Assembly (NCBI RefSeq): GCF_000808015.1
Contig: NZ_JWHR01000115.1
Location: forward strand, 1 to 64,000
Length of the DNA: 64,000 nucleotides
Direction: 5' to 3'
DNA from: Terrisporobacter othiniensis
Lineage (GTDB): Bacteria; Bacillota; Clostridia; Peptostreptococcales; Peptostreptococcaceae
Shown: positions 44,098 through 51,920 of the stretch, piece by piece
Layout: every line of letters begins with the position of its first letter
Numbering within the stretch: the stretch's first letter is position 1
The notes under the pieces: model-generated
What the model was told of the DNA's origin: nothing
Database searches by the model: none
What the model saw: the letters and a program-made list of their open reading frames with translations, nothing else
Program-made: the position numbers and the translations under genes

Positions 44098-45471
44098 ATG
44101 GATAAGAAACAGGAAGATTCCAGGGATTTGTTAAGGGATGTTATATCCTTACTTGAAAATAATAAATTATTAGATTTAAGAGAGTTACTAGAAGAATATC
44201 ATATTATGGATATTTTTGATGTAATGGAAAACTTAGATGAAGATATGAAAATAAAATTATTTGAAGTATTACCAATAGATATGTCTGCTTCTATTTTGGA
44301 GGAAAGTGGTCCAGAATTTTTTAAATCATTATTATCTAATATAGATCAGGAACATGGAAAAAATATTTTAGAGCAAATGTCATTAGATGATTTGACAGAT
44401 ATTTTAAGTGAAATAGAAGAAGAAGAAAGACATAGAATAATGAATCTTTTAAGTAAAGAAGATGCTGATGATATTAAAGAATTGTTAGTATATGATGAAG
44501 ATTCAGCTGGTGGTATTATGACTCCTGGTTATATTGAAATAAATAAAAATATGACTGCAAAAGAAGCAATAGATCACATGAGAGAAAATGCTTTAGATGC
44601 AGAAACAATATATTATATTTATGTAGTTGATAATGATGAAAAACTAGTTGGTGTTTTATCTCTTAGAGAATTGATAACAGCTAGGGACTCAGTTATTGTA
44701 GAAGATTTAATGAGTGAAAATATTATTTCAATAGATGTAGAAGAAGATAGAGAAGAAGCAGTTAGATTAGTATCAAAATATGATTTAATTGCTATACCAG
44801 TAATAGATAAACATGGAGTATTAAAAGGTATAATAACAGTGGATGATATCATAGATGTAATGGAAGAAGAAGCAAGTGAAGATTTATATAAACTAGCTGG
44901 CTCTTCGGAACATGAAAGAGATGTGGCAGAAGATCAAAATGCTACACCGCTTCAACAAGTAACTTCTTCTGTTAGAGCTAGAATGCCATGGTTAATAATA
45001 ATATTAATAATGGGATTACTATCAACAATACTTTTAACTAAGTTAAATTTTATTGGAACTGACTCAACCTATGTAAAAATACTTTTCTTCTTACCAGTTA
45101 TATTATGTTTAGGTGGAAGTATAGGTATGCAATCATCATCTATAACAATAATGACATTATCAAATAAAGATATGACATCTTTAAATAATACATTAAAGGA
45201 AGTCTTAGTAGGTATAATAACAGGTATATTCTGTGGGCTAATAGGAGGAGCAGGAACATATATTATAATAAATAATCAAAGTATTGCATTGCTTGTAGGA
45301 GTAGCGATACTTATAAATATGATATTTGGAGCTACTATTGGAGCTTTTGTACCTGCTTTATTAAAGAAATTAGATATAGATACTTCTATAGTATCTGCAC
45401 CTCTAGTTTCTGTAATACTTGATTTTATAGGAATATGTATATTTTTCTTAATAACAACTATGTTCCTGTAA
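44098..45471 (+). CDS. mgtE: Magnesium transporter MgtE
   Basis: A 457-residue magnesium channel. An N-terminal magnesium-sensing superhelical domain (1-130) is followed by two CBS domains (about 130-255) and a five-helix membrane domain (about 290-457). The pore segment near GGSIGMQSSSITI and the FGATIGAFVPALLKKL region fit the family. Cytoplasmic magnesium closes the channel through the acidic N and CBS domains. I use ATG 44098 after AAGGTGG; an in-frame GTG at 44089 lies in that site. It separates era from yqzL-recO, which are often adjacent. Confidence 0.93.
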   Translation: MDKKQEDSRDLLRDVISLLENNKLLDLRELLEEYHIMDIFDVMENLDEDMKIKLFEVLPIDMSASILEESGPEFFKSLLSNIDQEHGKNILEQMSLDDLTDILSEIEEEERHRIMNLLSKEDADDIKELLVYDEDSAGGIMTPGYIEINKNMTAKEAIDHMRENALDAETIYYIYVVDNDEKLVGVLSLRELITARDSVIVEDLMSENIISIDVEEDREEAVRLVSKYDLIAIPVIDKHGVLKGIITVDDIIDVMEEEASEDLYKLAGSSEHERDVAEDQNATPLQQVTSSVRARMPWLIIILIMGLLSTILLTKLNFIGTDSTYVKILFFLPVILCLGGSIGMQSSSITIMTLSNKDMTSLNNTLKEVLVGIITGIFCGLIGGAGTYIIINNQSIALLVGVAILINMIFGATIGAFVPALLKKLDIDTSIVSAPLVSVILDFIGICIFFLITTMFL

Positions 45472-45553
45472 AAAATTGTATTCAAAAGATATGAATTATT
45501 TCCTCTATTCTTACGAAAAATAATTAGAAATAATGTAAGAAGGGGGCAATAAT

Positions 45554-45652
45554 ATGTATGATATGATATGGCAATTTTTTAAAAAAAGTGGAAGTATAGA
45601 AGCTTATTTGTATATTAATAATCATAAAGCCTTACTTAAAAAGAAAGAATAA
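45554..45652 (+). CDS. yqzL: YqzL-like small protein
   Basis: A 32-residue open frame starting MYDMIWQFFKKSGSIEAYLY, which matches the pattern of Bacillus YqzL (short, aromatic N-terminus, then tGsIeaYL). A GGGGGCAAT Shine-Dalgarno-like site precedes it, and it lies 14 bases upstream of recO, exactly where yqzL lies in Bacillus. Its function is unknown. It is too short for routine gene finding. Confidence 0.75.
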   Translation: MYDMIWQFFKKSGSIEAYLYINNHKALLKKKE

Positions 45653-45666
45653 AAGGGAGATAAGTA

Positions 45667-46428
45667 ATGGTAATATTAAACACCCAGGGTATAGTACTTA
45701 AATCAGTTACCTATAAAGAAAATGACCTAATACTAACTATATATACTAGGAAACTGGGAAAAATAGCGGCAATAGCTAGAGGAGCTAAGAAAAGTAAAAG
45801 TTCTTTATTATCTTCTTCACAAACATTTGCATACTCTAATTTTACATTAAAAAAAGAAGGAAATATGTATAGAGTAACCCAAAGTGAAATTATAAAAAGT
45901 TTTTATAACTTATCTTATAATTTTGAGGCTTTTTCTTATGCAACTCATATACTAAAATTAATAGATAACTTTATTGTTGATAATCAATCTAATAATAGAC
46001 TCTTTATATTGCTTGCTCAATCTCTTTATTTATTTTGTGAAGAGGATATAGATATGGAATATGTGAGTTTATGCTTTGAACTTAAATTCTTAGATTATAT
46101 AGGATTTAAACCAATTGTTAATAAATGTGTAAGTTGCTATAATAGTGATTTTAAAAGTCCAGTATTTAATATATATGAAGGTGGAATATTATGTGAAAAA
46201 TGTAGTGATAATTTCGACCACAACCTAAATATGAATGTAACTACGACAAAACTTATGGATTATATATTAAAAAATGATATACTTTCATGCTCAAAAGCAA
46301 AGGTATCTAAATATCTAATAAATGAGCTAAATAAGATTTTAAATATCTACATGAATGAATATCTAGGAAATATAAATGAAAAATCACTAAATGTTTTAAA
46401 AAGTCTAAATAAAAAGGGAGTGGAATAA
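45667..46428 (+). CDS. recO: DNA repair protein RecO
   Basis: A 253-residue recombination mediator that works with RecR to load RecA on SSB-coated DNA. The N-terminal OB fold has [23 protein letters not shown]. The middle is helical, and the zinc-binding cysteines are in CVSCYNS and CEKC (about 157-178). ATG follows GGGAGA. It directly abuts the next gene, whose ATG follows the stop codon without a gap. Confidence 0.95.
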   Translation: MVILNTQGIVLKSVTYKENDLILTIYTRKLGKIAAIARGAKKSKSSLLSSSQTFAYSNFTLKKEGNMYRVTQSEIIKSFYNLSYNFEAFSYATHILKLIDNFIVDNQSNNRLFILLAQSLYLFCEEDIDMEYVSLCFELKFLDYIGFKPIVNKCVSCYNSDFKSPVFNIYEGGILCEKCSDNFDHNLNMNVTTTKLMDYILKNDILSCSKAKVSKYLINELNKILNIYMNEYLGNINEKSLNVLKSLNKKGVE

Positions 46429-47031
46429 ATGAGTAAAATAACTATAGAGTCCATTGATCAGGTGATGGAGAGAGTGCCAGACGCAACTTATGCTCAGGTA
46501 AAAGAAGCTCTTCTCAAATGTGATGGAGATGTGGTTGATGCTATAATTTTATTACAAGATAATTCTACAGGCGCAGGAGAAAAGAAAGATAAAAAAACCT
46601 TTGAAGATGTATTTGGAAAAGATTCAGATAAAATGAAAGAAGAAATTACAGAACTTATAAGAAAAAGCAATGTAGTACGTATAGTTGTTGAAAAAAATGG
46701 AAAAGTTATAATTAATGTACCTATTACTGTTGGAGTTGTAGGAGTAGTATTTGCACCAATATTATCACTCATAGGTTTATCAGCATCAGTACTTGCAAAA
46801 TATAGAATAAAAATTGAAAATGAAGATGAAGGCACAACAGTTGATTTAGGAGAATTTAGCGAAGAAAAGTTAACTATAATTAAAGATATGGTAAGCTCTG
46901 CTGCTAAAGATGTAAAGCAAGCTGTTGATAAGAAAAATAAAAACACAGAAGATAAAAATGAATCAAATAATGACGAAGTTATAATTGACCTTAATAAAAA
47001 CGACTACAGAGAAAAAAAGGATGAAGAATAA
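46429..47031 (+). CDS. UBA-like and DUF4342 domain protein
   Basis: A 200-residue protein. Residues 1-45 resemble a UBA-type helical bundle (ESIDQVMERVPDATYAQVKEA, quoted in part), residues about 60-140 are a DUF4342 domain with IRKSNVVRIVVEKNGK and a hydrophobic stretch VPITVGVVGVVFAPILSLIG. The rest is charged, Lys/Asp/Asn-rich. DUF4342 has no assigned function; the hydrophobic stretch may associate with membranes. It is placed immediately after recO, as in other clostridia, and shares its transcript. Confidence 0.8.
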   Translation: MSKITIESIDQVMERVPDATYAQVKEALLKCDGDVVDAIILLQDNSTGAGEKKDKKTFEDVFGKDSDKMKEEITELIRKSNVVRIVVEKNGKVIINVPITVGVVGVVFAPILSLIGLSASVLAKYRIKIENEDEGTTVDLGEFSEEKLTIIKDMVSSAAKDVKQAVDKKNKNTEDKNESNNDEVIIDLNKNDYREKKDEE

Positions 47032-47050
47032 CAAATAATGAGCTAGTTTA

Positions 47051-47079
47051 TTGACAAATTTTTTATGTTTTGTTATTCT
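47051..47079 (+). promoter_or_regulatory. Sigma-A promoter of glyQS
   Basis: TTGACA (47051-47056), a 17-base spacer and TATTCT (47074-47079). Confidence 0.65.
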
Positions 47080-47100
47080 TACAAATATAAACGAAGTATT

Positions 47101-47130
47101 AAAAGGCCTTTCGTGGATACGGAAGGCCTT
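47101..47130 (+). promoter_or_regulatory. GC-rich hairpin in the glyQS leader
   Basis: AAGGCCTTTCG and CGGAAGGCCTT pair almost perfectly. The T tract after it is weak (ATTGCT). It lies downstream of the apparent glyQ promoter. It may be a terminator for the recO unit read from upstream, or an attenuator or mRNA-stabilising leader. Confidence 0.7.
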
Positions 47131-47173
47131 ATTGCTATAAATAGTTAAGAAATTAAATTTAGGAGGTATTAAT

Positions 47174-48052
47174 ATGAATTTTCAAGATATGATACTAGCA
47201 CTTCAAAGTTACTGGTCTAAGCAAGGATGTATCATGATGCAACCTTATGATGTAGAAAAAGGTGCAGGAACAATGAACCCTAACACTATCTTAAGATCAT
47301 TAGGTCCAGAACCATGGAGTGTTTGTTATGTAGAGCCATCAAGAAGACCTGCAGATGGTAGATATGGAGAAAATCCAAATAGATTATATCAACATCACCA
47401 ATTCCAAGTTATTCTAAAACCATCTCCAGAAAACATACAAGAATTATACTTAAAGAGTTTAGAAGCTATAGGAATTAATCCATTAGAACATGATATAAGA
47501 TTTGTTGAAGATAACTGGGAATCAACTACAGTTGGAGCTTGGGGACTTGGATGGGAAGTATGGTTAGATGGTATGGAAGTTACTCAATTTACGTATTTCC
47601 AACAAGTTGGTGGTATAGAATGTGAATTAGAAACTGGAGAAATAACTTACGGTTTAGAAAGGCTTGCAATGTATATCCAAGATGTAGATAGTGTTTACGA
47701 TTTGAAATGGAATGATAACATAACTTATGGTGACGTATTTAAGCAAGCTGAATTTGAGAATAGTACATATTCATTTGATGAATGCGATGCAGATATGTTA
47801 TTTAATTTATTTGATACATATGAAAAAGAAGCATTAAGAATAATAGACAGAGGTCTTGTAGTTCCAGCTTATGACTATGTACTAAAATGTTCTCATACTT
47901 TTAATACATTAGATGCTAGAGGAGCTATAGGTGTTAGTCAAAGAGCTTCATTTATAGGTAGAGTTAGAAATATGGCAAAAGCTGTAGCTGAACTTTATGT
48001 TAAACAAAGAGAAGAAATGGGATATCCACTGTTAAAGGAAGGTGACAAATAA
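47174..48052 (+). CDS. glyQ: Glycyl-tRNA synthetase alpha subunit
   Basis: A 292-residue class II synthetase subunit of the bacterial alpha2beta2 GlyRS that charges tRNA-Gly. It opens [18 protein letters not shown] and contains [12 protein letters not shown]-type motif 2 region [15 protein letters not shown], and [18 protein letters not shown]. It contains the glycine and ATP site. The stop codon overlaps the ATG of glyS by one base. No T-box is visible in the short leader. Confidence 0.97.
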   Translation: MNFQDMILALQSYWSKQGCIMMQPYDVEKGAGTMNPNTILRSLGPEPWSVCYVEPSRRPADGRYGENPNRLYQHHQFQVILKPSPENIQELYLKSLEAIGINPLEHDIRFVEDNWESTTVGAWGLGWEVWLDGMEVTQFTYFQQVGGIECELETGEITYGLERLAMYIQDVDSVYDLKWNDNITYGDVFKQAEFENSTYSFDECDADMLFNLFDTYEKEALRIIDRGLVVPAYDYVLKCSHTFNTLDARGAIGVSQRASFIGRVRNMAKAVAELYVKQREEMGYPLLKEGDK

Positions 48053-50118
48053 TGAATAATTACCTTTTATTAGAGATTGGGGTAGAAGAATTACCATCAA
48101 GATTTGGACAAACTACATTAGATCAAATAGAAAATAATTTAAGTAAACTACTTAAAGAAGAAAGAGTAAGCTTTAAAGAAATAAAAAAATATGCAACACC
48201 AAGAAGATTAACTTTTGTTATAGCTGACTTAGCTGATAAAGCAAGTGACTTAGAAGAAGAAGTTAAAGGACCTGCTAAGAAAATAGCAGTAGACGCTGAA
48301 GGAAACTTCACAAAACCTGCTCTTGGATTTATGAAAAGTAAAGGATTAGATTCTGAGAATGTATACTTTAAGCAAGTAGGTAATGCTGAATACTTATTTG
48401 GTACAATTAAGCAAGAAGGAAAAGATACTAAAGAAGTATTAAAAGACATAATTCCGGAAGCAATTAAAAATGTAACATTCCCTAAGGCTATGCGTTGGGG
48501 TGGTAAAAACATGAGATTTGCTAGACCGATAAGATGGATGGTTACTTTATTAAACAATGAAGTACTAGACGTAGATTTAGAAGGTGTAAAATCTTCTAAT
48601 ATGACTAAAGGTCATAGATTCTTAGGGGAAAAAGAATTTGAAGTAAACTCAATAGAAGATTATTTTGAAAAGTTAGAAAAGAATTTTGTTATATTAGATC
48701 AACATAAGAGAAAAGAAATGATAAAAGAGCAAGCTATAGAAGTAGCTAAGTCTTTAGGTGGAGAAGTTGAGTTTGATGATGATTTACTAGAAGAAATAAC
48801 ATTCTTAGTAGAATATCCAACTGCTTTTTATGGAGAGTTTGATGAAGAATATGTTAAGTTACCAAAAGAAGTTGTAACTACGCCTATGAAAGAACATCAA
48901 AGATACTTCCCAGTATTAAAAGATGGAAAGCTATTACCAAACTTTATAGCTGTTAGAAATGGTGATTCTAATAGAATAGACTTAGTTAAAGCTGGTAATG
49001 AAAAAGTATTAAGAGCTAGACTTGCTGATGCTTTATTCTTCTATAATGAAGATACTAAAAAGCCTTTAGAAAGCTTTGTTGATAAATTACATACAGTTGT
49101 ATTCCAAGCTAAACTTGGTACAGTTTACGATAAAACTTTAAGAATAGAAAAATTATCACAAGTTATACTTGATGAATTAAATATGAGTGAAAGTGCTACA
49201 AATACTTCAAGAGCAGCAAAACTTTGTAAGGCTGACCTTGTAACTAATATGGTATTTGAGTTTACTGAGCTTCAAGGTATAATGGGAAGAGATTATGCAA
49301 AAGTAAGTGGAGAAAATGAAGAAGTATGCCAAGGTATATTTGAGCATTATCTACCAAGATTTGCAGGAGATATATTACCTGAGACTGATACAGGTATAGC
49401 TTTATCTATAGCAGATAAACTAGATTCCATAGCAGGATTCTTCGCGATAGGAATAAAACCATCAGGCTCTCAAGACCCTTATGCCCTAAGACGTCAAGCT
49501 TTAGGAATACTTTCTATATTATTGGATAAAAAATTATCTGTTAACCTAAATAACTTAATAAATGCAGCATTAGATAATTACTCTAACTTAGAATTTAATA
49601 AAGAAGAAGTCGCTTCTCAAATAGTTGAATTCTTTGTTGAAAGAGTTAAAAACTTATTTAAAGATTTAGGAATAAGATATGATGTTATCGACGCAGTATT
49701 AAATAATAATTTAGATGATATATCGGATATACATACAAGAGCCCTTGAATTAAATAGATGGCTTCAAAAAGATGAACTAGTTGAAATGTTAACTGCGTTC
49801 AACAGAGTTTCTACTTTAGCAGAGAAGGCAACTACTGATATAGTCAAAGAAGAATTGTTAAAAGAAGATGCAGAAATTAAATTATATAATAGCTTCAAAG
49901 AAATAAAATCAAATGTGGAAAGTTTATTAGATGATAAGAAATATAATGAAGCTTTAGATGCTTTTGCAACATTAAAACCATTAGTTGATAATTTATTTGA
50001 TAATGTAATGGTAATGGATAAAGATGAAGCAATAAAAGAAAATAGACTTGGAATATTAAAACAAATTTATAGTACAATGCTTACAATTTGTGATTTATCT
50101 AAGATAGTTTATAAATAA
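48052..50118 (+). CDS. glyS: Glycyl-tRNA synthetase beta subunit
   Basis: A 688-residue subunit that binds tRNA-Gly and is required for aminoacylation. N-terminal LLEIGVEELPSRF, then GRDYAKVSGENEEV and the C-terminal helical DALR-type anticodon-binding region (about 560-688) are characteristic. Length is normal. Translationally coupled to glyQ through a TAATG overlap. A strong terminator follows. Confidence 0.97.
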   Translation: MNNYLLLEIGVEELPSRFGQTTLDQIENNLSKLLKEERVSFKEIKKYATPRRLTFVIADLADKASDLEEEVKGPAKKIAVDAEGNFTKPALGFMKSKGLDSENVYFKQVGNAEYLFGTIKQEGKDTKEVLKDIIPEAIKNVTFPKAMRWGGKNMRFARPIRWMVTLLNNEVLDVDLEGVKSSNMTKGHRFLGEKEFEVNSIEDYFEKLEKNFVILDQHKRKEMIKEQAIEVAKSLGGEVEFDDDLLEEITFLVEYPTAFYGEFDEEYVKLPKEVVTTPMKEHQRYFPVLKDGKLLPNFIAVRNGDSNRIDLVKAGNEKVLRARLADALFFYNEDTKKPLESFVDKLHTVVFQAKLGTVYDKTLRIEKLSQVILDELNMSESATNTSRAAKLCKADLVTNMVFEFTELQGIMGRDYAKVSGENEEVCQGIFEHYLPRFAGDILPETDTGIALSIADKLDSIAGFFAIGIKPSGSQDPYALRRQALGILSILLDKKLSVNLNNLINAALDNYSNLEFNKEEVASQIVEFFVERVKNLFKDLGIRYDVIDAVLNNNLDDISDIHTRALELNRWLQKDELVEMLTAFNRVSTLAEKATTDIVKEELLKEDAEIKLYNSFKEIKSNVESLLDDKKYNEALDAFATLKPLVDNLFDNVMVMDKDEAIKENRLGILKQIYSTMLTICDLSKIVYK

Positions 50119-50136
50119 ACAACTTTATAAAAATCA

Positions 50137-50177
50137 TGGCCTTCCTTTTGAACACAAAATAAAGGAAGGCGTTTTTG
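50137..50177 (+). terminator. Terminator of glyQS
   Basis: GCCTTCCTTT (50139-50148) and AAAGGAAGGC (50161-50170) form a perfect 10-base stem followed by GTTTTT. Confidence 0.9.
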
Positions 50178-50313
50178 ACTGGGAATATTTAGTACGACAC
50201 AAATACTATGCATAAATTAATATAGTATGTATTAATATTAATGCTACAGTAAAAACTAAGTGTATAATCCATAGAAATAATAAAAAATATATCATAAATA
50301 ATGAAAAAACCTA

Positions 50314-50343
50314 TTTACACAATAGCATATATAGATATATAAT
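50314..50343 (+). promoter_or_regulatory. Sigma-A promoter of ccpN-ppsR-ppdK with candidate operator
   Basis: TTTACA (50314-50319), an 18-base spacer and TATAAT (50338-50343). The spacer contains ATAGCATAT (50322-50330), repeated exactly at 50374-50382 just before the ribosome-binding site. Confidence 0.65.
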
Positions 50344-50391
50344 ATACTATATAAGGTGTAACGGATAAAAAGTATAGCATATTGAAAGAAG

Positions 50392-51021
50392 GTGATTGTC
50401 ATTCAACTAAATCAAAGACAACAAAAGATAATAGAAATAGTAAAAGAAAATGAACCTATAACAAGTGAACAAATTGCTTCTATGTTAAATGTTACTCGTG
50501 CTACATTAAGATCAGATTTAGCTATTCTAACAATGACGGGGATATTAGATGCAAGACCAAAGGTAGGTTACTTCTATGCAGGAATAAATAAACTTAACTT
50601 AGTAGGAAACGACATGAAAAATAAAAAGGTCGAGGATATCATGAGTATTCCTGTAATAGCTAAAAAAGATGATAGTTTATATGAAGTAATAGTAAACATG
50701 TTTTTATCAGATGTGGGGAGTATTTTTATCATAGATGATGATGAAAGTTTATGTGGTATAGTTTCGAGAAAAGATTTATTAAAAGCAACTATAGGTGGCG
50801 CAGATATGAATAAGATGCCTATAGGAATGATAATGACTAGAACTCCTAATATTATTACAGTAGAAAAAGAAGATAGTGTTATTGTAGTTGCTAAAAAAAT
50901 TATAGAACATGAAATCGACTCTATTCCAGTAGTTGAAAATATAGATGATAAAAGTAAGGTAGTAGGAAAAATATCAAAAACAAACATTACAAAGTTATTC
51001 TTAGAGATTGTAGACAATTAA
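50392..51021 (+). CDS. ccpN: CcpN-like catabolite repressor (HTH plus two CBS domains)
   Basis: About 209 residues. The N-terminal helix-turn-helix (1-60) reads ITSEQIASMLNVTRATLRSD and is followed by RPKVGYFY, as in Bacillus CcpN. Two CBS domains (about 80-205) sense nucleotides. Bacillus CcpN represses gluconeogenic gapB and pckA when glycolysis runs. Here it precedes the PPDK regulatory protein and PPDK itself, so control of this pyruvate-phosphate step is likely. GTG 50392 fits the Bacillus N-terminal length but lies inside the Shine-Dalgarno AAGAAGGTGAT (50386-50396). ATT 50401 is at ideal spacing, so the start is uncertain. Confidence 0.87.
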   Translation: MIVIQLNQRQQKIIEIVKENEPITSEQIASMLNVTRATLRSDLAILTMTGILDARPKVGYFYAGINKLNLVGNDMKNKKVEDIMSIPVIAKKDDSLYEVIVNMFLSDVGSIFIIDDDESLCGIVSRKDLLKATIGGADMNKMPIGMIMTRTPNIITVEKEDSVIVVAKKIIEHEIDSIPVVENIDDKSKVVGKISKTNITKLFLEIVDN

Positions 51022-51031
51022 GGAGGAGAAT

Positions 51032-51871
51032 ATGGAGAGTTTTATATTATATGCAATATCCGATTCCATAGGGGAGACTGCACAACAAGTTGCTAAGGCA
51101 GCTATATCGCAATTTGATATAAAAGAAGAATCTTATGATGTAAGAAGATTTCCCTATGTATCTAGCAAGGAAGTTCTTCTTGAAATATTAGAAAGTGCTA
51201 AAAATGAAAATGCCATAATAGTATATACTTTAGTAAGTGAAAATTTAGGCGATATTGTTGAAAATTTCTGTTCAAAAGAAAATTTACACTGTGTAGATTT
51301 GATGTCTCAAATATTAAATATTTTAACAGAAAAAATAGGTGAATCTCCAAAAAGAGAGCCTGGTATAATCAGAAGGATGAATGAAGAGTACTTCAGAAGA
51401 ATAGAAGCAATAGAATTCGCAGTTAAGTATGACGATGGAAAAGATCCAAGAGGAGTATTAAAAGCTGATTTAGTTTTAGTGGGTATATCAAGAACTTCAA
51501 AGACTCCACTTAGTATGTACTTAGCAAATAGAAATATAAAAGTAGCTAATATTCCTTTAGTACCAGAGATTCCAATACCAAAGGAAGTATATGAGGTAAA
51601 TCCTAAAAAAATAATAGGACTTACTAATACACCAGAAAAACTTAATGAGATAAGACAAGCGAGACTTAAAGCCCTTGGATTATCAAGTAGTGCAAATTAC
51701 GCTAAATTAGATAGAATTTTAGAAGAGTTAGATTACTCTGAAAAAGTAATGAAAAAATTATCTTGTCCAGTTATTAATGTTGCCAATAAAGCAATAGAAG
51801 AGACTGCTGGACTAATTTTAGATATTATGAAAGAAAATGGTTTAAAGAAAAAAATACACACAGCTAATTAA
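51032..51871 (+). CDS. ppsR: Pyruvate, phosphate dikinase regulatory protein (kinase/phosphorylase)
   Basis: A 279-residue DUF299 protein. In related systems it inactivates PPDK by ADP-dependent phosphorylation of an active-site threonine and reactivates it by phosphorolysis. Landmarks are YAISDSIGETAQQVAKAA at the start and the P-loop-like GISRTSKTPLS near residue 150. It lies directly upstream of ppdK, its substrate, which supports the PPDK rather than the PEP synthase form. ATG follows AAGGAGGAG, 10 bases after the regulator gene. Confidence 0.94.
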   Translation: MESFILYAISDSIGETAQQVAKAAISQFDIKEESYDVRRFPYVSSKEVLLEILESAKNENAIIVYTLVSENLGDIVENFCSKENLHCVDLMSQILNILTEKIGESPKREPGIIRRMNEEYFRRIEAIEFAVKYDDGKDPRGVLKADLVLVGISRTSKTPLSMYLANRNIKVANIPLVPEIPIPKEVYEVNPKKIIGLTNTPEKLNEIRQARLKALGLSSSANYAKLDRILEELDYSEKVMKKLSCPVINVANKAIEETAGLILDIMKENGLKKKIHTAN

Positions 51872-51920
51872 AATCTTTTAAAGATTTGCATAAATAAATA
51901 TTTTAAAGGGGATTCGTGAT

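Noticed and set aside
46494..46946. Long minus-strand open frame (150 codons) within the DUF4342 gene
   Set aside because: It mirrors a well-supported plus-strand gene, has no ribosome-binding site, and its Ser/Thr-rich composition is typical of a reverse shadow.
47032..47173. T-box riboswitch upstream of glyQ
   Set aside because: No specifier loop or AGGGUGGNACCGCG-type T-box sequence, and too little space.
50574..51017. Minus-strand frame of 147 codons opposite ccpN
   Set aside because: Antisense shadow of a recognised regulator gene; no ribosome-binding site and no family resemblance.
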